64,000 nt of DNA from Bradyrhizobium sp. OK095. GTDB lineage: Bacteria > Pseudomonadota > Alphaproteobacteria > Rhizobiales > Xanthobacteraceae. The DNA is taken from positions 108,998 to 172,997 of the forward strand of contig NZ_FOBX01000016.1 of the NCBI RefSeq assembly GCF_900109945.1, written 5' to 3'. The translations under genes and the position numbers were made by a program. Position 1 is the stretch's first letter, and each line of letters opens with the position of its first letter. A model generated the notes under the pieces. It ran no database searches, was not told the DNA's origin, and worked only from the letters and a program-made list of their open reading frames with translations. Positions 58,575 through 64,000 of the stretch are shown here, piece after piece.

Positions 58575-59741
58575 TCATCGTGTCGGGCCGGACGCGGGTT
58601 TGGCGAGGAATTCGAGCATCGCCGCGGCGGACTTGGCCCAGGAATATGTCGAAAGCCGCTGCCGCTGTTTTTCTTGTTCCGCAGGCGAAATCCCGCCGAG
58701 TTCAATTCTTTCGCGCATCCGTGCAGACAACTCGCCTGCGTTGAGCGGGTCGAAATAGACCGCGGCATCGGCGCAGGTCTCGCGCACTGCGTCGGCGGAA
58801 CTCGCGATGACAGGACAGGCAAAGAACATCGCTTCCAGCGGAGGCACGCCGAAGCCCTCATAGAGGCTCGGAAAAACGAAGGCTGCAGCTTGCGAGAACA
58901 GCGCCGCGATCTCCTCGTCCTTCAGGCGCCCGGCGATGACGATCCCGGCTTTCTGCTCGGCAGCGCCGCCGCCAAACACCTTGCTGTTGTCGCCGCCGAC
59001 CACGACCAGCGGAAAATCGGCGCGGCCAAGCTGCTCGGCCGCACGAATGGCGGTGTCGACGTTCTTGTTCTTCGTCATCGACCCGACGAAGAGAAAGAAC
59101 CGATGGGGTGCAAGACGCAGCTTCTCGATGATCGAGATATCAGGCGTAATAGTCGCGAAATGTTCTGCACTATTCGCGATGACGGGGATCGATGCCGGAT
59201 CCAGCGACAGCACTTCGGCAAGTTCGTTGCGTGAAAACGCGGAAACTGTTGCGATCGTTGCTGTGCGCGCCAGCAGATGGCCGAGCGTCCGGTGCAGGGC
59301 GAGGTAGCGCCAGCTGAAGAAGTCCGGCCGCCTGAAAACCTGCGCGTCGTGAATCACGACGAGATGATCGCGGTGGAGCACGGGGCCGGAATTGGCGAGG
59401 CTGACGAGGCGCGTGCCGGCGGCCGCGCGCGCCAGATCGATCTGGTCCCAGGCGTGGCCTTGCAACGATCCGACCTGCTTGATGGTGATGCGGCGAAGAC
59501 CGGGAAGCGTCTGCGCATTCAGCGGCGCAAGGATCTGCCACTCTGCATCCAGCAGTTGCCGCGGAGCCTCTCCGCTCGCGAGCAAACGGTCCATCGCCTT
59601 GACGATTTCGGCGGCGTATCGCTGCACGCCCGTAAGCGATTGTGACAGGAACCTGCCGTTGATGGAGAGTTTCAAATTCGATCTTTTTCTTTGCGGGTTC
59701 TTGCGCGTGCCTTGCGCGAGCAATGCCTCAAGACTGAGCAT
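58575..59741 (-). CDS. GT4 glycosyltransferase (5)
   Basis: 388 residues, GT-B fold with the mannosyl/rhamnosyl-transferase-like opening LKLSINGRFLSQSLTGVQRY. Donor half: FLFVGSMTKNKNVDTAIRAA and PSLYEGFGVPPLEAMFFACP with Glu-x7-Glu. The first ATG (59741) gives a 22-residue basic extension with no clear ribosome site; a TTG at 59675 fits the family start better, so the exact N-terminus is open. First gene of a two-gene minus-strand unit with the GT4 at 57332. Confidence 0.88.
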   Translation of the reverse strand: MLSLEALLAQGTRKNPQRKRSNLKLSINGRFLSQSLTGVQRYAAEIVKAMDRLLASGEAPRQLLDAEWQILAPLNAQTLPGLRRITIKQVGSLQGHAWDQIDLARAAAGTRLVSLANSGPVLHRDHLVVIHDAQVFRRPDFFSWRYLALHRTLGHLLARTATIATVSAFSRNELAEVLSLDPASIPVIANSAEHFATITPDISIIEKLRLAPHRFFLFVGSMTKNKNVDTAIRAAEQLGRADFPLVVVGGDNSKVFGGGAAEQKAGIVIAGRLKDEEIAALFSQAAAFVFPSLYEGFGVPPLEAMFFACPVIASSADAVRETCADAAVYFDPLNAGELSARMRERIELGGISPAEQEKQRQRLSTYSWAKSAAAMLEFLAKPASGPTR

Positions 59742-59945
59742 GCGCGACGAATATACGTTCTATGACGTGTAGCACAGTTGGCGCTATCGTCAGAGCATCC
59801 TCGCAGGCGGATAGCATGCGACGATGCATGGCGCCATCATGTTTCCTACACATTTCGATGCGCTTACATGGAGCGCTGATTTGATGATTGTCGCAATCGT
59901 CCAAACCTTGCCTCTGTTGTCCTGGTCTGGCATTGCAATCGCGGA

Positions 59946-60974
59946 ATGAACGAGGTGACAACTTTGCGGCCAGTGATCGTGACCGGTGCAGCCGGCTTTA
60001 TCGGAATGCACGTTTGTGAACGGCTGTTGGCGCGCGGCGAGCAGGTCGTTGGCATCGATGCGTTCACCCCGTATTACGATCCCGCGCTGAAGCGTGCGCG
60101 CCTCGCAACGCTCGAGCATCGTCCAGGTTTCAAATCCTACGAGATCGATCTCGCAGACTTCGCTGCAGTGACGCGCGTTTTCGACGAGGTCTCGCCCGAT
60201 CGCGTCGTGCATCTGGCGGCGCAGCCCGGCGTGCGTGCCTCGATCGACGATCCCATCACCAGCATCCGCGCCAATTGTGACGGCTTCGTCACCGTGCTCG
60301 AAGCTGGCCGGCGCCATGGCCTGGCGCATCTCGTCTACGCCTCGTCGAGCTCCGTGTACGGCGCCAACCGCACCCTGCCGTATTCGACCGAGCATTCGGT
60401 GAATCATCCCGTCAGCCTCTATGCCGCCAGCAAGAAGGCGAACGAGCTGATGGCGCATACGTTCGCCCATGTTCATAAGCTGCCGGTGACCGGCCTTCGC
60501 TTCTTCACCGTCTATGGTCCGTGGGGCCGGCCCGACATGGCCGCCTGGCTGTTCACGCGCGCCATTTTCGCAAATGAGCCGATCAGGATTTTCAATAATG
60601 GCGACATGTGGCGCGACTTCACCTATGTCGACGACATCGTCGAGGGCGTGATCCGCACCCTCGATCGGCCCGCGGCACCGAATCCCGCGTGGAATGCGGA
60701 AGCGCCGGAAAATTCGTCGAGCTATGCGCCGTATCGCGTCTACAACATCGGCAACAACCGCTCGGTCAATCTGATGGAGTTCGTCGAGACGCTGGAGAAG
60801 ATCATCGGCAAGCCGGCAATCCGCCAGCTGCTGCCGATGCAGGCCGGCGACGTCCTGGAGACGCGCGCAGACATTTCCGCGCTCCAGCGCGATGTCGGCT
60901 TCTCGCCGTCGACGTCGATTGCGGACGGCCTCGGCCGCTTTGTCGCATGGTATCGAAAGTACCACGGCGTCTGA
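59946..60974 (+). CDS. Probable UDP-glucuronate 4-epimerase
   Basis: 342 residues, extended short-chain dehydrogenase. NAD motif GAAGFIG near residue 14; GVRASIDDP; catalytic YASSSSVYG and Tyr-x3-Lys in LYAASKKANE; then GLRFFTVYGPWGRPDMA, which together with FTPYYDPALKRARL is the signature of UDP-glucuronate epimerases (CapI/LspL type). It would make UDP-galacturonic acid, a component known from Bradyrhizobium EPS. Transcribed divergently from the GT4 genes. Confidence 0.88.
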   Translation: MNEVTTLRPVIVTGAAGFIGMHVCERLLARGEQVVGIDAFTPYYDPALKRARLATLEHRPGFKSYEIDLADFAAVTRVFDEVSPDRVVHLAAQPGVRASIDDPITSIRANCDGFVTVLEAGRRHGLAHLVYASSSSVYGANRTLPYSTEHSVNHPVSLYAASKKANELMAHTFAHVHKLPVTGLRFFTVYGPWGRPDMAAWLFTRAIFANEPIRIFNNGDMWRDFTYVDDIVEGVIRTLDRPAAPNPAWNAEAPENSSSYAPYRVYNIGNNRSVNLMEFVETLEKIIGKPAIRQLLPMQAGDVLETRADISALQRDVGFSPSTSIADGLGRFVAWYRKYHGV

Positions 60975-61139
60975 TCCCGCGATCGACGGTACCCGGCGTG
61001 CCGCCCGGGAATGCCGGTTCTTATGCTGGTTCTTGCGCTTTTGGTGGCCGCCGACCTTGTCAGCGGGCGCGAACGGTGGTTATCCGTTCCCTGAACATCT
61101 TTCCCGGGAACCGGGCGCAGGCCCAAAGCTGAGTGGATC

Positions 61140-62210
61140 ATGTCTGAGCGGATCGCTCTCATCACCGGCGTGACCGGCCAGGACGGCGCCTATCTCGCCG
61201 AATATCTGCTGTCGCTCGGCTATGTCGTGCACGGCATCAAGCGGCGCTCGTCCTCGTTCAACACCGCGCGGGTCGATCATCTCTACCAGGACCCGCATGT
61301 CGGCAACGTGCCGTTCCTGATGCACTATGGCGACATGACGGATTCGACCAATCTGATCCGCCTGGTGCAGCAGATCCGGCCGACCGAGATCTACAATCTC
61401 GCCGCCCAGAGCCACGTTGCCGTCAGCTTCGAGAGCCCGGAATACACCGCCAATGCCGACGGCATCGGCGTGCTGCGGCTGTTGGAAGCAATCCGCATCC
61501 TCGGCATGGAGAAGGAGACGCGGTTCTACCAGGCCTCGACCTCCGAGCTTTACGGCCTCGTGCAGGAGATCCCGCAGAAGGAGACCACGCCGTTCTATCC
61601 GCGTTCGCCCTACGGCGTCGCGAAACTCTACGGCTACTGGATCACGGTCAACTACCGCGAAGCCTACGGCATGTTCGCGAGCAACGGCATCCTGTTCAAC
61701 CACGAGAGCCCGATCCGCGGCGAGACCTTCGTCACCCGCAAGATCACCCGTGGCGTGTCGCGCATCGAGGTCGGGCTGGAGCAGACTCTCTATCTCGGCA
61801 ATCTCTCTGCCAGGCGCGACTGGGGCCATGCGCGCGACTACGTCGAAGGCATGCACTTGATGCTGCAAGCCGACAAGCCCGACGATTTCGTGCTCGCCAC
61901 CGGAGAGATGCACTCGGTGCGCGAGATGGTTGAGCTGTCGTTCGCGCAGGTCGGCCGCCGCATCACATGGCGCGGGGCGGGCGTTGATGAGACCGGCATC
62001 GATGAGGCGAGCGGCAAGACGGTCGTGAAGATCGACCCGACCTATTTCCGTCCGACCGAGGTCGATCTCCTCGTCGGCGACGCCAGCAAGGCGCGAGACG
62101 TGCTCGGCTGGAAGCCGAAGCGGAGTTTTGCAGAGCTCGTCGCGGAGATGATGGCGAGCGATCTGGCGCACGCAAAGCGGGATGCTGGCAGTGGCAAACG
62201 CACTGTTTGA
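61140..62210 (+). CDS. gmd: GDP-mannose 4,6-dehydratase
   Basis: 356 residues. NADP motif GVTGQDGAYLAEYLL at about residue 10, the family-specific KRRSSSFNTARVDHL, catalytic STSELYG and YGVAKLYGYW, and FNHESPIRGETFVTRKI. It converts GDP-mannose to GDP-4-keto-6-deoxymannose, the substrate of the GDP-L-fucose synthase whose gene overlaps its end. There is a 165-bp gap to the epimerase. Confidence 0.96.
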   Translation: MSERIALITGVTGQDGAYLAEYLLSLGYVVHGIKRRSSSFNTARVDHLYQDPHVGNVPFLMHYGDMTDSTNLIRLVQQIRPTEIYNLAAQSHVAVSFESPEYTANADGIGVLRLLEAIRILGMEKETRFYQASTSELYGLVQEIPQKETTPFYPRSPYGVAKLYGYWITVNYREAYGMFASNGILFNHESPIRGETFVTRKITRGVSRIEVGLEQTLYLGNLSARRDWGHARDYVEGMHLMLQADKPDDFVLATGEMHSVREMVELSFAQVGRRITWRGAGVDETGIDEASGKTVVKIDPTYFRPTEVDLLVGDASKARDVLGWKPKRSFAELVAEMMASDLAHAKRDAGSGKRTV

Positions 62211-63132
62211 GCTGAAGGGCAAAAGCGTCTATGTCGCCGGCCATCGCGGCATGGTCGGCAGCGCGATTGCGCGCCGGCTCGAACGGGAGGACGTCAAGCT
62301 CGTCACGGTCGACCGGCGTGAGCTCGATCTCTGTAACCAGGCCGCGGTGTTCGACTGGTTCGCGAAGGTGCGGCCGCAAGTGATCTTCCTGGCCGCCGCA
62401 AAAGTCGGCGGCATCGTCGCCAACGACACGCTGCGTGCGGAGTTCATCTACGAGAACATCGCGATCGCGGCGAACGTGATCCAGGCCGCGCATCAGAACG
62501 GCGCCGAGAAGCTGATGTTTTTGGGCTCGTCCTGCATCTATCCGAAGCTGGCCCCGCAGCCGCTGCGCGAGGATTCGGTGCTGACGGGTCCGCTGGAGCC
62601 GACCAACGAACCCTATGCAATTGCAAAAATCGCCGGCATCAAGATGGCGGAGGCCTATCGCAGCCAGTATGGCAGCGACTTCATCAGCGTGATGCCGACC
62701 AATCTCTACGGCCCCGGCGACAATTATCATCCCGAACTGAGCCACGTGGTCGCTGCCCTGATCCGCCGCTTCCACGAAGCGAAGGTTGCGGGCGCGAAGA
62801 GTGTCATCGTCTGGGGCACCGGCACGCCGCGGCGCGAGTTCCTTTATGTCGACGACATGGCGGATGCCTGCGTGCACCTGATGAAGACCTATTCGGGTGC
62901 GGGACTGATCAACATCGGCACCGGCGAGGACATCACCATCGCCGAGTTCGCGCGTGTTGTGGCCGAGACAGTCGGTTACGGCGGCGAGATCAGCTTCGAC
63001 ACCGCGCGTCCCGACGGCACGCCGCGCAAGCTGCTCGACGTCAGCCGCCTCGCAAAGCTCGGCTGGCGTGCCACGACCTCGCTCGAGGATGGCTTGAGGC
63101 GTGCATACGCGGCGTATCTATCGCATATGTAG
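62182..63132 (+). CDS. fcl: GDP-L-fucose synthase
   Basis: 316 residues, epimerase/reductase that finishes GDP-L-fucose synthesis. Motifs: AGHRGMVGSAI, FLGSSCIYPKLAPQPL, then Tyr-x3-Lys in YAIAKIAGIK and NLYGPGDNYHPELSHV. The ATG at 62182 overlaps gmd by 29 bases; a GTG at 62194 is equally plausible and gives the usual family start. gmd and fcl are translationally coupled. A hairpin terminator follows. Confidence 0.95.
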   Translation: MLAVANALFELKGKSVYVAGHRGMVGSAIARRLEREDVKLVTVDRRELDLCNQAAVFDWFAKVRPQVIFLAAAKVGGIVANDTLRAEFIYENIAIAANVIQAAHQNGAEKLMFLGSSCIYPKLAPQPLREDSVLTGPLEPTNEPYAIAKIAGIKMAEAYRSQYGSDFISVMPTNLYGPGDNYHPELSHVVAALIRRFHEAKVAGAKSVIVWGTGTPRREFLYVDDMADACVHLMKTYSGAGLINIGTGEDITIAEFARVVAETVGYGGEISFDTARPDGTPRKLLDVSRLAKLGWRATTSLEDGLRRAYAAYLSHM

Positions 63133-63159
63133 AATGCAACAAATGCATGTCGCGTATTT

Positions 63160-63181
63160 CAGGCGTTGTCCGCAACGCCTG
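63160..63181 (+). terminator. Hairpin after fcl
   Basis: Perfect 9-bp inverted repeat CAGGCGTTG (63160-63168) and CAACGCCTG (63173-63181) with loop TCCG, 28 bases after the fcl stop. The bases that follow (TTACG) give no T-run, so termination efficiency is uncertain. Confidence 0.55.
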
Positions 63182-63308
63182 TTACGCGCGGCGGCTAAGG
63201 TTTATTCAGTTCGCTCTGCAACTTGCCCTAATGTTGGGCGAGCGGTCGGATAGAGAAATGGTCTAGGGTGTTCAGCGGAACATCCGTCTTCAACGGAAAG
63301 AGTTTTTC

Positions 63309-64000
63309 ATGCGAATCGCGATGATCGGAACGGGCTATGTCGGACTGGTGTCCGGAGCCTGCTTTGCGGATTTCGGTCACGACGTCATTTGCGTCGACAA
63401 GGACGAGAAGAAGATCGCGGCACTTCATCGCGGCGAGATCCCGATCTACGAGCCCGGCCTGGACGAATTGGTTGCGGCCAATGTGAAAGCCAAGCGGCTG
63501 GAGTTCACCACCGATTTGTCGAAGCCGGTTGCGGATGCCGATGCCGTCTTCATCGCGGTCGGCACACCATCGCGTCGCGGTGACGGTCACGCCGATCTGT
63601 CCTATGTCTACGCGGCCGCGAAAGAGATCGCGCAGTCGCTGTCCGGCTTCACCGTCGTAGTGACCAAGTCGACTGTCCCAGTGGGCACAGGCGATGAGGT
63701 CGAGCGCATCATTCGCGAGGCCAATCCCAAGGCCGACGTCGTCGTCGCCTCGAATCCCGAGTTCCTGCGCGAGGGCGCGGCGATCCGCGATTTCAAATTC
63801 CCCGACCGCGTCGTGGTCGGCACCTCCGACGAGCGCGGCCGCAAGGTGATGGGCGACATCTACCGCCCGCTGTCGCTGAACCAGGCGCCGTTGATGTTCA
63901 CCGAACGCCGCACCGCCGAGATGATCAAATACGCCGCCAACGCGTTCCTCGCGACCAAGATCACCTTCATCAACGAGATCGCGGACCTCTCCGAAAAGGT
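63309..64000 (+). CDS. UDP-glucose/GDP-mannose 6-dehydrogenase, 3' end cut by window
   Basis: 230 N-terminal residues: MRIAMIGTGYVGLVSGACFA gives the NAD motif, followed by VDKDEKKIAALHRGEIPIYE, then TKSTVPVGTG, SNPEFLREGAAIRDF and MIKYAANAFLATKITFINEI. These are the marks of UDP-glucose 6-dehydrogenase (Ugd/RkpK) rather than GDP-mannose dehydrogenase. It would make UDP-glucuronate, the substrate of the epimerase at 59946. GGAAAGAG precedes the ATG. The frame remains open at base 64000; the catalytic Cys lies beyond the window. Confidence 0.92.
   Translation, partial: MRIAMIGTGYVGLVSGACFADFGHDVICVDKDEKKIAALHRGEIPIYEPGLDELVAANVKAKRLEFTTDLSKPVADADAVFIAVGTPSRRGDGHADLSYVYAAAKEIAQSLSGFTVVVTKSTVPVGTGDEVERIIREANPKADVVVASNPEFLREGAAIRDFKFPDRVVVGTSDERGRKVMGDIYRPLSLNQAPLMFTERRTAEMIKYAANAFLATKITFINEIADLSEK

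Overview
The window looks like a chromosomal segment of a Bradyrhizobium-type alphaproteobacterium (Rhizobiales). This rests on high GC with strongly GC-ending codons, pca/pob aromatic catabolism, a che cluster with CheR and CheB but no recognisable CheZ or CheD, a DUF3551-type secreted peptide, an intergenic palindromic repeat typical of this group, and a large exopolysaccharide (EPS) locus. No tRNA, rRNA, CRISPR array, insertion sequence or prophage was recognised.

Layout. (1) 1-3158: end of pcaH, then pcaG, and a divergent AraC-type regulator/pobA pair; together they convert 4-hydroxybenzoate to protocatechuate and open its ring. (2) 3187-7354, minus strand: a CHASE2 adenylate cyclase, a FecR-like periplasmic protein, and a REC-HD-GYP response regulator. 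(3) 7642-18807, plus strand: chemotaxis cluster STAS-cheY-cheA-cheW-mcp-cheW-mcp, a clear terminator, then cheR-cheB and a soluble coiled-coil protein with two degenerate receptor-tip motifs and a CheZ-like D-x3-Q motif. A GrlR-like gene follows. (4) 19500-26300: small or housekeeping genes (VanZ-like, DUF3551-like, a Myb/SANT-like peptide, rfbB-rfbA, several tiny membrane proteins, a PP2A-like phosphatase).

(5) 26024-64000: EPS locus. It holds an initiating sugar-phosphate transferase, a Wzc-type co-polymerase/kinase, a Wza-type lipoprotein, two Wzx-like flippases, two Wzy/ligase-like proteins, five GT4 glycosyltransferases, three acyltransferase-3 proteins and one hexapeptide acetyltransferase. 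At the end come nucleotide-sugar genes: a probable UDP-glucuronate 4-epimerase, gmd, fcl and a UDP-glucose dehydrogenase cut by the window edge. Embedded in it are three different secreted clan GH-A-like glycosidases, one of them a 1453-residue RTX protein with 483-bp internal repeats, and a LapG-family (BTLCP) cysteine peptidase bracketed by two paralogous secreted proteins of unknown function.

How it fits together. Sugars are made by rfbBA, gmd, fcl, ugd and the epimerase. Repeat units are built on undecaprenyl phosphate, acylated, flipped and polymerised, and exported through Wzc/Wza. The secreted glycosidases could trim or release the polymer. The duplicated Wzx and Wzy functions suggest that two polymers, or polymer plus ligation, are handled here. 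The most interesting unexplained elements are the repeat-rich RTX glycosidase, the BTLCP with its paralogous neighbours, and the CheZ-like/receptor-like protein that ends the che cluster.
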